Under the pieces are notes generated by a model. That model was given only the letters and a program-made list of their open reading frames with translations, ran no database searches and was not told the DNA's origin. Below, in pieces: positions 37,511 to 47,738 of a stretch of 64,000 nt of DNA. Source of the DNA: G963677445 sp963677445 (GTDB taxonomy: Bacteria; Bacteroidota; Ignavibacteria; Ignavibacteriales; Melioribacteraceae); the NCBI GenBank assembly GCA_963677445.2, contig CAXXGF010000038.1, forward strand, positions 179,816-243,815. The letters are read 5' to 3'. Position numbers and translations under genes: made by a program. Position 1 is the stretch's first letter. The number at the start of each line of letters is the position of its first letter.

Positions 37511-38944
37511 ATGAATTATCAGTATAAGTTTCTGGCAATCATCATCATTTTTTTTGCTTCAAATTGTATTCGATCACAGAGTCTGAAGATTGGTGAAAAT
37601 ACCGAATTTGATTTGGGAAGCTCTGTGATATCAATTAGCAGTGATATTGAAATTGATGGGACATTTACAGGAAATAATGGGGAAATTATATTTTCCGGAA
37701 GCTCCAGGCAAAATATAAGAGGCGACGGCATTATTAACTTTTATGATATGGAAATAAATAATTCCGGCGGAGTGGAGATTTTAACAGATATAACAGTACT
37801 GGGCAACATAAACTTTTTAAACGGTAAGGTTTTTACAAGTACAAATAAAATTTTAAGTAGTTCGGGAAATTTCTCAAATCACTCATCCTCTTCTTATATC
37901 GTCGGAAATCTCTCCATCCAATATAGCGGAAATGATACAAAGCTTTTCTGCGTCGGAAGCAATACGGCATACAGACCAGTAACGATTGATCTGACAGAAT
38001 TCTCGGGAACTTCCGGTTATTTATCAGTTTCACAAACTGACGGCTCACCTTTAATCAACACTTTTCCTGACTCTATTACTGCTATTTCTGAAATTCGATA
38101 TTGGGATATAACCAAAGATGAATCGATCACCTCATTTTCCGCCGCGATTACACTTACGTGGGGTAATGATGATCTTGTAAGCGATATTAATCATGTAACT
38201 GTAGTCAGGGGTTCCGAAGGTTCATGGAATCAAACTGATTTATCACCCACAACAAACGGGACAACCGAATCCGGGAATGTAACTGGCTCAGGATTTACCA
38301 ACCCGGGTAATTTCACGTTTGGGAATATTGAGGGAGGAACCAATGTTTTTCCTGTTGAACTCGTTCTTTTCTCAGCATCCGTATTAAATGATATAGTCAA
38401 ACTGGAATGGAAAACAGAAACAGAAATCAATACCTATGGATTTGATATTGAAAAACAATTGATCGGGACAGACTCGTTTTCAAATTCAGGCAAATCTTTT
38501 GGAGACTGGGAAAAGATAGGATTTGTTGAAGGCACCGGTAACTCCAATAGCCCCAGGAAGTATACTTTTATCGATGAATACCCAGGACCAGGAAAGATAC
38601 AATACAGACTAAAAATAATTGACAACGATGGCAGTTCAGAATATTCCGATGTCATTCAAATAATTGCAGGCGCTAAACCTGAAGAATATCATCTTTTTCA
38701 AAATTACCCAAATCCATTTAATGCAACTACAATAATAAGTTTTTCTCTTCCTGAAGATTCCCGTGTCGAACTTTCCATTTTTAATGAACTTGGAGAATTG
38801 GTCGCGACTCTTATCAGTAAAAGTCTGGGGAAAGGTTTTCACACCTGTCATTATAATGCTGAATTACTGCCATCAGGCATATATCTATATAGCCTGAAAA
38901 CAGATAATTATAAAATGACAAAAAAAATGATTTTGCTAAAATAG
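37511..38944 (+). CDS. Secreted protein with type 9 sorting domain
   Basis: 477 residues. A signal peptide is followed by a beta-rich region with GDGIINFYDMEINNSGGVEI repeats, then a segment characteristic of T9SS surface proteins: FPVELVLFSASVLNDIVKLE WKTETE, and RLKIIDNDGS. The C-terminus NYPNPFNATTIISFSLPEDS with LVATLISKSLGKGFH and a final KMILLK is a type A sorting domain. Probably cotranscribed with the S74-domain gene 21 bases upstream. Function unknown; likely a surface protein. Confidence 0.86.
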   Translation: MNYQYKFLAIIIIFFASNCIRSQSLKIGENTEFDLGSSVISISSDIEIDGTFTGNNGEIIFSGSSRQNIRGDGIINFYDMEINNSGGVEILTDITVLGNINFLNGKVFTSTNKILSSSGNFSNHSSSSYIVGNLSIQYSGNDTKLFCVGSNTAYRPVTIDLTEFSGTSGYLSVSQTDGSPLINTFPDSITAISEIRYWDITKDESITSFSAAITLTWGNDDLVSDINHVTVVRGSEGSWNQTDLSPTTNGTTESGNVTGSGFTNPGNFTFGNIEGGTNVFPVELVLFSASVLNDIVKLEWKTETEINTYGFDIEKQLIGTDSFSNSGKSFGDWEKIGFVEGTGNSNSPRKYTFIDEYPGPGKIQYRLKIIDNDGSSEYSDVIQIIAGAKPEEYHLFQNYPNPFNATTIISFSLPEDSRVELSIFNELGELVATLISKSLGKGFHTCHYNAELLPSGIYLYSLKTDNYKMTKKMILLK

Positions 38945-39075
38945 GTGCCAACCAGGATATTGGGATAAACCCGGGATTTTTTAAGAAGAGCTTTAAAATT
39001 ATTCGAAATTTATTTCCCCTTGATATTATATCTTCTTAGCATTAAACTTGGGTTCTAAAAACCGGGTTTATATAA

Positions 39076-41535
39076 ATGAAAGTACTCAAATTCGGAGGAT
39101 CTTCAGTTGGGTCATCTGAAAGAATCAAAGCTGTTTTATCAATACTTAAACAGGTTTACAGTAAAGAGAAAAAGTTCGCGGTTGTTTTTTCCGCTTTTCA
39201 GGGAGTCACCGACAAACTGGAAATAATCGCTAAGCTGGCTGCTGATGGCAATAATTCTTACCTTGAGGAGTTGAATGAGCTCAGGGAAAAACATATTGAT
39301 ATTGCGACAAAATTACCATGTGATCCCGAAAAATTAACTGAGAGTATCAATGAACTTCTTAATGAACTTGAGAATTTACTCAAAGGAGTTAATCTGCTTA
39401 AAGAGCTTACTCCCAGGTCGATGGACTACATATATAGTTTCGGCGAAAGATTATCATGCGTAATAATCACTGAGTCTCTAAAACATTCCGGCATTGAATG
39501 CGGGTTTCTTGACGCGAGAAAGTTAATCCGCACAAATGATAAATTTGGCAAAGCGGAAGTTGATTTTACCGCGTCGAATAAACTGATTTCAGAATTTTTT
39601 AATATATCCGATCAGGTTCAGATCGTTACAGGATTTATCGCCTCTTCTGAAGATGGTATTTCCACAACATTAGGCAGGGGAGGTTCTGATTATACAGCTT
39701 CGATACTGGGAGCCGCCCTCAACGCTGAGGAAATTCAGATTTGGACTGATGTTGATGGTATAATGACCGCGGACCCCCGTAAGGTGGTGGACGCCCATTC
39801 TCTGAAAGCGGTCACTTATGAAGAGGCTTCCGAAATGTCCTATTTCGGCGCGAAAGTTATTTACCCTCCGACAATGAAACCGGCAATGGATAAAAAAATA
39901 AAAATCAGAATTAAGAACACTTTTAATCCTTCTGCCAGGGGTACCGTTATAGTTGAGAGAGAACCTGAGGTAAAGTTTAACGCCAAAGGGATCAGTTCTA
40001 TAGATGATGTATCCATAATCAGAGTTTCCGGCAACGCGATGCCAGGTATTGAAGGGGTATCAGCCCGCATATTCAGCGCTCTCGCCCGCGACCGGATAAA
40101 AATTCTTCTAATTACTCAGGGTTCTTCAGGAATCAGCATCAGTGTAGCGCTTTTCCCTGGTGAAGCTGCCAAAGCAATGAATGCTCTCAGGGAAGAATTC
40201 AAACTTGAAATTTATGAAAACCGCATAGAGACTGAACTTATCGAAAATCTTTCGATGATAGCTGTAGTGGGGGAAGATATGCTCGATACTCCCGGCATAA
40301 CAGGGCGTGTTCTTCAGTCGCTGGGCAGGAACGGAATTAATGTAATTGCGGTCGCGCAGGGCTCTTCACAATTAAATATTTCTCTTGTGATCAGCCGTTC
40401 TTATCTTTCAAAAGCGCTGAACGCGTTGCACAGCGCTCTTTTTCTCGATCGCAGAAAAATACTAAATTTGTTCCTTATCGGTCCCGGACTTGTCGGCTCC
40501 TCTCTTCTTGAATATATCAACGCGAGATATGAGGATGTTAAAAAGGAATATTCAACAAGACTGAAAATCGCGGGAATAGCAAACAGCAAAAAAATGGTGT
40601 TCGATAAAAACGGGTTGAAGCTTAACAATTGGAAACATATTCTCGATAATTCAGATACAAAATCTGAAGTTGAACAATTTATTTCTAAAATGAAGGAAAT
40701 GAATCTGCCGAATTCAATCTTTATTGATTGTTCAGGAGGAGGAGTCATAGCCCCTTATTACCGGGATATACTGGACGCCAGCATTTCTGTAACCACTCCG
40801 AATAAAGTGGCAAATTCAGGGAGTTATCAAAATTATTTAATTCTCAGGGAAACCGCGGCGCGGAGGAACGTACGTTTCGAATACAGCGCGAATGTTGGCG
40901 CGGGACTTCCGATAATAAGCGTCATTTCCGAAATGGTCAGAAACAGCGATAAAATCACCGGAATTGAGGCTGTGTTATCAGGAAGTCTCAGTTATATATT
41001 TAACAGGTTCCGTAACGGAGATAAAATCAGTCAGATAATTCTGGACGCCCGGAAAGCCGGTTTTTCTGAACCTGATCCGCATGATGATCTTAATGGTCTT
41101 GATTTCGCCAGAAAAATGCTCATTCTTATTCGCGAAGCCGGATTTGAATTTGAACCGGAAGATATAAAGGTGGAAAACCTTATCCCGCAGGTTATGCAAA
41201 ATATAACTACTGCTGAAGATTTTATGAATCAAATCAGTGATATGGATGATTATTACGAAAACCTGAAGAAAAAAGCAGAAGAGAAAAAAGGCAGGCTTTG
41301 TTTTATGGGAAGTTTTGATGGCAAAAGAGCTTCTGTCAGTCTTGAATGTATTGATAACACTCATCCATTCTTCAACCTGGATGGCAGCGGGAATATCGCG
41401 GCGATTTATTCTGCCCGTTATCATGATAATCCCCTGGTCATTCAGGGTGACGGAGCGGGCGCCAGGTTGACAGCAACCGGCATTTTTGCCGACATATTAA
41501 AAATTTCAAATTTTCTGGGACTTACATATGGATAA
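39076..41535 (+). CDS. thrA: Bifunctional aspartokinase/homoserine dehydrogenase
   Basis: 819 residues. The aspartokinase domain opens with KFGGSSVGSSERIKAVL, and GRGGSDYTASILGAALNAEE is at about 203. Two ACT domains follow (IRVSGNAMPGIEGVSARIFS; MIAVVGEDMLDTPGITGRVL), then homoserine dehydrogenase (LFLIGPGLVGSSLLEYI; ANVGAGLPIISVISEMVRNS; GLDFARKMLILIREAG). It catalyses steps 1 and 3 of the aspartate pathway, usually feedback-inhibited by threonine through the ACT domains. It overlaps asd by 8 bases. Confidence 0.95.
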   Translation: MKVLKFGGSSVGSSERIKAVLSILKQVYSKEKKFAVVFSAFQGVTDKLEIIAKLAADGNNSYLEELNELREKHIDIATKLPCDPEKLTESINELLNELENLLKGVNLLKELTPRSMDYIYSFGERLSCVIITESLKHSGIECGFLDARKLIRTNDKFGKAEVDFTASNKLISEFFNISDQVQIVTGFIASSEDGISTTLGRGGSDYTASILGAALNAEEIQIWTDVDGIMTADPRKVVDAHSLKAVTYEEASEMSYFGAKVIYPPTMKPAMDKKIKIRIKNTFNPSARGTVIVEREPEVKFNAKGISSIDDVSIIRVSGNAMPGIEGVSARIFSALARDRIKILLITQGSSGISISVALFPGEAAKAMNALREEFKLEIYENRIETELIENLSMIAVVGEDMLDTPGITGRVLQSLGRNGINVIAVAQGSSQLNISLVISRSYLSKALNALHSALFLDRRKILNLFLIGPGLVGSSLLEYINARYEDVKKEYSTRLKIAGIANSKKMVFDKNGLKLNNWKHILDNSDTKSEVEQFISKMKEMNLPNSIFIDCSGGGVIAPYYRDILDASISVTTPNKVANSGSYQNYLILRETAARRNVRFEYSANVGAGLPIISVISEMVRNSDKITGIEAVLSGSLSYIFNRFRNGDKISQIILDARKAGFSEPDPHDDLNGLDFARKMLILIREAGFEFEPEDIKVENLIPQVMQNITTAEDFMNQISDMDDYYENLKKKAEEKKGRLCFMGSFDGKRASVSLECIDNTHPFFNLDGSGNIAAIYSARYHDNPLVIQGDGAGARLTATGIFADILKISNFLGLTYG

Positions 41536-42571
41536 AATAAATGTCGGTATACTTGGAGCGACAGGAAGTGTCGGACAAAAATTAATTGAATTGCTGCAGA
41601 ATCATGCCTGGTTTAAAGTTGCGGAAGTGGGAGCTTCCGAAACTTCGACGGGCAAATTATTTTCTCACGCGGCAACCTGGGCCATGAACAGCGCCATGCC
41701 TGATGATGTGGCAAATCTTACTGTTAAGGAATGCGCGCCCGATTTTGAATCAAAAATAATTTTCTCGGCCCTCGACGCTTCGGTTGCCGGTGATATAGAA
41801 CTGGAGTTCGCGAAAGCCGGATATCGGGTAATTTCAAATGCCAGAAATTTCCGGTTCGACCCGAAAGTGCCGTTGATCATTCCCGAGGTAAATCCGGGTC
41901 ATATAAATCTTATCAGAGAACAAAACTTCGGGGATGGATTTATTATTACCAATCCAAACTGCTCAACTATCGGACTTGTGCTCGCGTTAAAACCTCTCGA
42001 AGATAAGTTTGGAATTGAGAGTATAAATGTCACCACCCTACAGGCAATTTCCGGAGCCGGATTTTCAGGCTTAACCTCGCTCGATGTTATGGATAATGTA
42101 ATTCCCTATATAAAAGGGGAAGAGGAAAAATTGGAGACGGAACCTCTGAAAATTCTTGGCAGCCTTGCCGATGGAAAAATAGACTTTGCCGAAATAAATA
42201 TCAGCGCCCAATGTAACAGAATCAGCATCACCGATGGCCACACCGAATGTGCGCAGATTAAATTCAGGGAAAAACCTTCCCGGGAAGATATAATTCACGC
42301 GTGGAATTCCTTTACAGCCGATCCCCAGGAAATGATGCTTCCTTCGGCTCCGCAAAAACCGGTGGTTTATTTTGATGACCCCTACTCCCCTCAACCCAGG
42401 AAACACCGCGATCTCGGTGGAGGAATGACTGTTGCCGTTGGCAGACTAAGAGATTGCCCCATATTTGATTACAAATTTACGATTACTTCTCATAATACTG
42501 TCCGCGGAGCGGCAGGCGGGACAATCCTCATCGCTGAGCTGCTCGAAGCAAAAGGTCTCCTGACCGGCTGA
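41528..42571 (+). CDS. asd: Aspartate-semialdehyde dehydrogenase
   Basis: 347 residues. NADP-binding GILGATGSVGQKLIELLQ, active-site Cys in TNPNCSTIGLVLALKPL at about 140, and catalytic His in ITDGHTECAQIKF at about 236. It follows the type seen in archaea, fungi and many Bacteroidota. It catalyses step 2, linking the two activities of the upstream ThrA, so the pair gives the complete route from aspartate to homoserine. Start ATG at 41528 within the end of thrA. Confidence 0.94.
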   Translation: MDKINVGILGATGSVGQKLIELLQNHAWFKVAEVGASETSTGKLFSHAATWAMNSAMPDDVANLTVKECAPDFESKIIFSALDASVAGDIELEFAKAGYRVISNARNFRFDPKVPLIIPEVNPGHINLIREQNFGDGFIITNPNCSTIGLVLALKPLEDKFGIESINVTTLQAISGAGFSGLTSLDVMDNVIPYIKGEEEKLETEPLKILGSLADGKIDFAEINISAQCNRISITDGHTECAQIKFREKPSREDIIHAWNSFTADPQEMMLPSAPQKPVVYFDDPYSPQPRKHRDLGGGMTVAVGRLRDCPIFDYKFTITSHNTVRGAAGGTILIAELLEAKGLLTG

Positions 42572-43032
42572 TAGAACTGTTCACCTGCTGAAATTTCCTT
42601 TTTTTTAACAGGCCCCGGAATTGTAATCCGGGAATTCCCCGAAGGTTTCGGGGTGCTTATATATTAATTGCCCAGGCTGACCAGGCCGGAAGTGAAGAGT
42701 TGCTCAATGGATAATTGACAATTGCTAATTAAATAATGACCGGTTTTTATGATATATCATTTTATCATGTTAGTCCACTGAATCCATTAATCGTTTTTTT
42801 CCTTCTTTTCCGAATCCATCAGCAAATTCCGCCGGAAATATTTCTCCGTTTAGATAAGGTAATAAGGTTTAATTAAGATGCGCGGCCACCTCTCCTACTA
42901 AGGTTAAAGAATAATGTTTATTCGAACTTTTTTGCAGGATTTGGCGCTTTGGTCTTTTAGCGGCTTTTTTCCCTTATGCCTCTTGTGCCTTCCTCTGGTT
43001 CCTTGTGGTTAAATAACAGTCAGTATGAATCC
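42572..43032. other. Intergenic region with GC-rich palindromes
   Basis: Short palindromes CCGGAATTGTAATCCGG (about 42615) and CCCCGAA/TTCGGGG (about 42637-42653) probably end the asd transcript or belong to a repeat family. No gene is seen in the remaining AT-rich sequence. Confidence 0.5.
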
Positions 43033-45210
43033 CTACCCAATTTCCGAATAGCGCAAATTATCCGCGTAGTCTTTGACCAACACAGCCCTTATTCCGGAAT
43101 GTTCAGGCAGCGCAAACCGGGGATCCTTTTCTAAAACAGCGAAAGCATCCTCCTTGGCTTTTATAAGAAGGGGACCATCCTCCGAAAGATCGGCGTACTT
43201 CAGCTCAGGCATGCCGCTCTGCTGCGTACCAAAAATCTGCCCCGGTCCCCGCAATTTCAGATCAATCTCCGAAAGATCAAAACCACTTGAATATTTTACC
43301 ATCGCGTTGAGTCGGATTGCCGCCTTAAACTTTTCAATCTGCGCGGCTGAAAGATATTCAAAATTAAAATTCATGTGTCCCATCCTCGCTACATTTTCAT
43401 CCTTGCCTATAAGCACACAGTATCCCTGTTTTCCTCCCCTTCCCACTCTGCCTCTCAATTGGTGAAGCTGCGAAAGCCCGAATCGGTAAGCGTCATTTAT
43501 CACCATGATATTCGCTGAAGGCACATCAATGCCGACCTCAATAACCGTTGTGGAAACAAGAACATCATATTCTCCCCGGGCGAATTTGAGCATCTCCTCC
43601 TCTTTTTCCTGCCAGTGCATTCTGCCGTGAAGCAGACCCACCCGGATATCCTTAAAATATGTTTCCTTAAGAAATTCATACTGTTCCAGCGCCGCTTTTA
43701 ATTCCAGTACTTCCGATTCCTCAACGAGGGGATAAACCACATAAGCCTGGTTACCTTCAGCTGTTTTATCAATTATAAATTTGTATATAGCGGGCAGCCT
43801 CGCCTCACCCCTGAGAATTGTTTTTATTGTCTTTCTTCCCGGCGGCAGCTCATCGATAACAGAAAGATCGAGATCGCCGAAATAGGTCATCGACAAAGAG
43901 CGGGGTATCGGCGTGGCGGTCATAACCAGAACATCGGGAGAGTTTCCTTTTTCAATGATTCTCATTCTCTGGAGAACTCCAAAACGATGCTGCTCATCAA
44001 TTACCACAAGACCAACTTTTTTATATTCGACAGCCTCTTCAAAGATTGCGTGAGTGCCTATGATAATCCCCGCTTCCCCTTCAACAATTTCTTTAAGAGC
44101 TTTTCTTCTTCCCGCGGCTTTCATTCCCCCGGTTACAAGGACACATTTTATTCCGCTCCCCTTAAGCAGCTTTTCGAAATTGAGATAATGCTGGTGTGCC
44201 AGAATTTCAGTCGGAGCCATTATAGCGGCCTGGTAACCATTTGTAACAGCTATCATCATAGCCAGCAGAGCCACAACAGTCTTGCCGCTCCCCACATCTC
44301 CCTGCAATAGCCTGTTCATCGGTTCGGATGAGATCATATCCTGTTTAATTTCGCTCAACACCCGCAACTGCGATTCAGTAAGACTGAAGCCGAGATTATC
44401 GATAAGTTTTTTAACCGGCGCTGGAAATATCTCAAATTTTATCCCCCTCGTTCTTACTTTAACCTTGTTCCTCCTCAGTGCTACCAGGCACTCAAAGAAA
44501 AAAAGCTCATTATATTTTATTCTCTCAATCGCCTTTCTTAATCTTTCCTGGTCTTCGGGAACATGAATATTCCTTACAGCCTCACGATACGAGGGAAGTT
44601 TATTTTTAATCAAAAGGCTTTCGGGGAATGGCTCTGCTATTTCATCGCAGAATTTCTCAACGGCTTCATAGATTATATTCCTTAAGCCTATATCTCCAAG
44701 TTTGTTGGCTTTTAGTTCTTTAGGCATCCGGTAAAAAGGAATTATCCGGCCTGTATTTTTGAATTCGGTTGTTTCATCTTTTCCCAGTTTGTCAAAATCG
44801 GGATGAACAAACTGAAGATGCCCATATTTTGTCAGTCTTGGTTTGGCCGATACCGCGTAACTTTCCCCGGCGCGGAAGCGGTCTTTAAAGAATTTCAGCC
44901 CCTGGAACCATACACATTCGAATAGTGATTCTCCATCTGTCATCGATACCTTGAAAACCGGTTTCCGGGCATATTTAATCAGCTCGTTGTCAATAACCCT
45001 GCCGATAATTGTCACCTCTCCTTCATAACCGTTTCTCACATATTCAATCACCTTCATCGCGGAAAGAAGATTTGTTCTGTCAAGGTAACGGGTCGGGAAA
45101 TAATTCAGCAGGTCATCAATGGTATGAATATTTATTTTCGCGAAAGCTTCCGCCCTTTTATACCCGACATTGCCCAGGGATTTTACCGAAAGCTGAAGGT
45201 CGCTATTCAT
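43033..45210 (-). CDS. recG: ATP-dependent DNA helicase RecG
   Basis: 725 residues. The N-terminal wedge domain (GEVTIIGRVIDNELI) precedes the SF2 helicase motifs: Walker A RLLQGDVGSGKTVVAL, VVIDEQHRFG, MTATPIPRSL, VVSTTVIEVGIDVPSANIMV-type motif V (TTVIEVGIDVPSANIM) and the QLRGRVGRGG motif VI. RecG reverses stalled forks and processes recombination intermediates. It overlaps the HD-domain gene by 8 bases and is the last gene of a three-gene operon. Confidence 0.96.
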   Translation of the reverse strand: MNSDLQLSVKSLGNVGYKRAEAFAKINIHTIDDLLNYFPTRYLDRTNLLSAMKVIEYVRNGYEGEVTIIGRVIDNELIKYARKPVFKVSMTDGESLFECVWFQGLKFFKDRFRAGESYAVSAKPRLTKYGHLQFVHPDFDKLGKDETTEFKNTGRIIPFYRMPKELKANKLGDIGLRNIIYEAVEKFCDEIAEPFPESLLIKNKLPSYREAVRNIHVPEDQERLRKAIERIKYNELFFFECLVALRRNKVKVRTRGIKFEIFPAPVKKLIDNLGFSLTESQLRVLSEIKQDMISSEPMNRLLQGDVGSGKTVVALLAMMIAVTNGYQAAIMAPTEILAHQHYLNFEKLLKGSGIKCVLVTGGMKAAGRRKALKEIVEGEAGIIIGTHAIFEEAVEYKKVGLVVIDEQHRFGVLQRMRIIEKGNSPDVLVMTATPIPRSLSMTYFGDLDLSVIDELPPGRKTIKTILRGEARLPAIYKFIIDKTAEGNQAYVVYPLVEESEVLELKAALEQYEFLKETYFKDIRVGLLHGRMHWQEKEEEMLKFARGEYDVLVSTTVIEVGIDVPSANIMVINDAYRFGLSQLHQLRGRVGRGGKQGYCVLIGKDENVARMGHMNFNFEYLSAAQIEKFKAAIRLNAMVKYSSGFDLSEIDLKLRGPGQIFGTQQSGMPELKYADLSEDGPLLIKAKEDAFAVLEKDPRFALPEHSGIRAVLVKDYADNLRYSEIG

Positions 45211-47023
45211 CTTCTCCCTTCGGAATATCCCCGGTTATCTCATCAATAAATTCCAATGCCGAATAGGTTGAATTCCAGTAATCAAGATATATTTTTTTTG
45301 GAATTGCCAGCAGCCTTATATCTTTTTTTGTAACTACATCAGCATTTCTTGAAGCTCCTCTTATCGCCCCCGTGTTTCCTATTGGTATCCAGGCGGGTGA
45401 AGGCACTGTCAGGTATCCCCCTGTCCGGATAACCCTGAGTCCCTTGCCAAGCGGGATATAAACAAACGCGGGAACCGAGCCAGCTTTCAACAATATATCT
45501 CCGGCTAAAAGTTTTATAATGGTCACATCGGTAAAGGCATTATCAATATCAATTTTTTCAGTTTTGAATCCAGCCTTTTTCAGATTCTTTAATATTCTTC
45601 CGGTATTTTCTTTTTTGATATTATATTTTTCCCCCGCGAGGTAACGTTCAACTTCCCTGATATCCGCCTTATGCAGAGAAGAAACCGATTTTACTTTTAC
45701 TTTTTTGTCCTTCAGAAAAAATTCGAGCTGCCCGCGAACCAGGTCGGCAAAGTCGGAATTGTCCTCCGCCCCTTCAAGCAATATCTCAATCCGGTAAGCG
45801 CTTTTTACCAGGTCCTCCCCTTTCAGCTCCTTTCTGATGAATGCTGAAATGACATCGGCCTGAATATCATTTATCGTAACCGCGGCATTATAAGCCGCTC
45901 TTTCTGTAGCTTCGGCGCTGGCAAAAGAGCCCCTGTGAAAAGAAATTCTAAGATCGCAGTCCCAGTCTATTTCACTGGAGGATATATTCGCTTCGCCTGC
46001 ATTAAGAGGAACATCCGCCTCAAGCAGATAAAGTTTGCTGTTATCATTATTACGCAAAGCGTAGATTGCGTTAGCTGTATCCTCCGAGGAAAATATTTCA
46101 TAACCACCCGAAGTTTTTAAAACACTTCCTCTCTGCCTCAATGCGTCGGCGCATCTCAGGGCTCTGATCGTATCAATAACATCGAGGGTCAGTTCCTTTA
46201 CCTCGGCGTCATCGCTAATCATCCAGTTCCATGCTTCACCTGAAAGATCGCCGTAAAATCTTGCCGCCGATGGAAAACCTTTCTCACCCTTAAAATATTT
46301 AATCTTTGTTTCCAGCTCACTCCTCTTTTCAATCCTGTCATCCGGCGCGGGCAATGAATCAACTTTTTCAAGCTGTTGAATAAGAAAAAGATAATCCAGG
46401 CCGGTAAGAATTATCTGCTGCATCCTCTTTCGTAGCGAAGTTAAATTATTTAATAAAGAAACATCTATCTTACTTTTACTGTGACAGACAGCCAGGGCCA
46501 GCATTTCCCTGAGAATTGTTTTGGGGCTGCCTCCGATCTTCCCCAATGTATGGAGGTTAAGAATTTTCCACGCCACATTGGAGGAGTTTTCCTCCCAAAT
46601 TAAATCCGCGTATTGATCAAAACTCTCCTCAAACAGATATTGTGAAGCAAACTCAGGATGCATTTTTCTTCCCCTGTAAGAAAAATTGATCATCCCTATA
46701 TCATGCATATAGGCTGTCAGTATTCCAAATCCCTTCATGAATTCCAGTCTTCCCCTGTTTCTCTCCGGAATAAGAACGCCATTTATTCGATCAAGAAGAG
46801 AGTGAACCTGGGCGGCAACATTTCTGACATGCACTATCCCGTGATCGGTAAATAACCCGACATGATCAACCGGATCATCCCTGAACTCCGCATCATTTAT
46901 AAGATTTTCAAAGCGCGCTTTTTCAGTTATTCGCCCGTAAAAATTTTTTTCAATATGCCTTCTGAATTCAGAAGGAATATATCTTTCAATCAGATCAATT
47001 TCGGCTGTTCGGTTGTTTTTCAT
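45203..47023 (-). CDS. HD-domain phosphohydrolase with C-terminal barrel resembling cyclic-nucleotide-binding domains
   Basis: 606 residues. The HD motif is spread over FTDHGIVHVRNVAAQVHSLL and AYMHDIGMI, followed by a further metal-site helix (MLALAVCHSKSK). A middle helical region is followed by LLAGDILLKAGSVPAFVYIP and GNTGAIRGASRNADVVTKKD, which reads like the beta-barrel of CAP-type cyclic-nucleotide-binding domains. HD proteins hydrolyse phosphomonoesters or nucleotides. The C-terminal assignment is pattern-based and uncertain. Confidence 0.75.
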   Translation of the reverse strand: MKNNRTAEIDLIERYIPSEFRRHIEKNFYGRITEKARFENLINDAEFRDDPVDHVGLFTDHGIVHVRNVAAQVHSLLDRINGVLIPERNRGRLEFMKGFGILTAYMHDIGMINFSYRGRKMHPEFASQYLFEESFDQYADLIWEENSSNVAWKILNLHTLGKIGGSPKTILREMLALAVCHSKSKIDVSLLNNLTSLRKRMQQIILTGLDYLFLIQQLEKVDSLPAPDDRIEKRSELETKIKYFKGEKGFPSAARFYGDLSGEAWNWMISDDAEVKELTLDVIDTIRALRCADALRQRGSVLKTSGGYEIFSSEDTANAIYALRNNDNSKLYLLEADVPLNAGEANISSSEIDWDCDLRISFHRGSFASAEATERAAYNAAVTINDIQADVISAFIRKELKGEDLVKSAYRIEILLEGAEDNSDFADLVRGQLEFFLKDKKVKVKSVSSLHKADIREVERYLAGEKYNIKKENTGRILKNLKKAGFKTEKIDIDNAFTDVTIIKLLAGDILLKAGSVPAFVYIPLGKGLRVIRTGGYLTVPSPAWIPIGNTGAIRGASRNADVVTKKDIRLLAIPKKIYLDYWNSTYSALEFIDEITGDIPKGEDE

Positions 47024-47029
47024 TTATCC

Positions 47030-47512
47030 TTAGTATTGTTCCGGGATGCCTTTAACTGCGAGGAACTGGTTCCTGTAACGGATATCGGCGGACACATCTT
47101 TATCAAACCAGCCCGGGGGAATAAAATTATTGAGCTGCTCTTTGTTCTCAAACTCAACTTCGGCGGTGATAAGCCCTTCAAGTCTGCCATAATAGATGTC
47201 GAGTTCTATTATATGTTTTCCATAAGGTATTTCATACCGCACTTTTTCAACCCGCTTATTAAGAGTCAAAGGCCAGAATGTATCAAAATGCTCTTTGCTG
47301 ATTTCACACTCCGCTTCTCCTCTTATTTCATCTCCGCGGGTTTTAACGGTCAGGAAAAATTTTTCACCTTTTCTCCTGAGCCTAACTGTAACGGAATCTC
47401 CATTTTCAGTTATATACCCCTGCAAAATTTTTTTTGAGATATATTCCGTCGGGTCAGGCATTTTGTCATTTACAAGATATTTTTTTTCTATTTCAAGCGG
47501 AATTACAGACAT
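47030..47512 (-). CDS. CYTH-domain (triphosphate tunnel) protein
   Basis: 160 residues. The ExExK motif is present as EIEKKYLV at residues 7-14, and the tunnel is outlined by VRLRRKGEKFFLTVKTRG, YGKHIIELDIYYGRLEGLIT and AEVEFENKEQ. CYTH proteins cleave tripolyphosphate, thiamine triphosphate or make cAMP in a few cases. It sits 6 bases upstream of the HD gene, an operon that could process phosphate chains and nucleotides; that is inference. Confidence 0.9.
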   Translation of the reverse strand: MSVIPLEIEKKYLVNDKMPDPTEYISKKILQGYITENGDSVTVRLRRKGEKFFLTVKTRGDEIRGEAECEISKEHFDTFWPLTLNKRVEKVRYEIPYGKHIIELDIYYGRLEGLITAEVEFENKEQLNNFIPPGWFDKDVSADIRYRNQFLAVKGIPEQY

Positions 47513-47738
47513 TATCTTCTCAGTTCATTCATTATTGAAACTGAAACATATTTAAATTAGCTCAAAGAAGCAACACCGCTTTTCATGCTTAGCAAAATAG
47601 ATGATAGTTTTTTTAATCGGGGATATAAACCGGATAGATGATAATCAGAACTTCTACTAAAAGGTGAGAATTGCTTTTGTGCTCTTCGAGTCCTTTTTTA
47701 TTCTTATAAAATCGCCATACTGAAAATCAACGAATTGC

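Noticed and set aside
42665..42710. Short stretch CCAGGCCGGAAGTGAAGAG resembling the SRP RNA apical loop
   Set aside because: The conserved GGAA loop cannot be closed by the usual pairs and the AGCAGCC partner is absent. It looks like chance in a GC-rich palindrome area.
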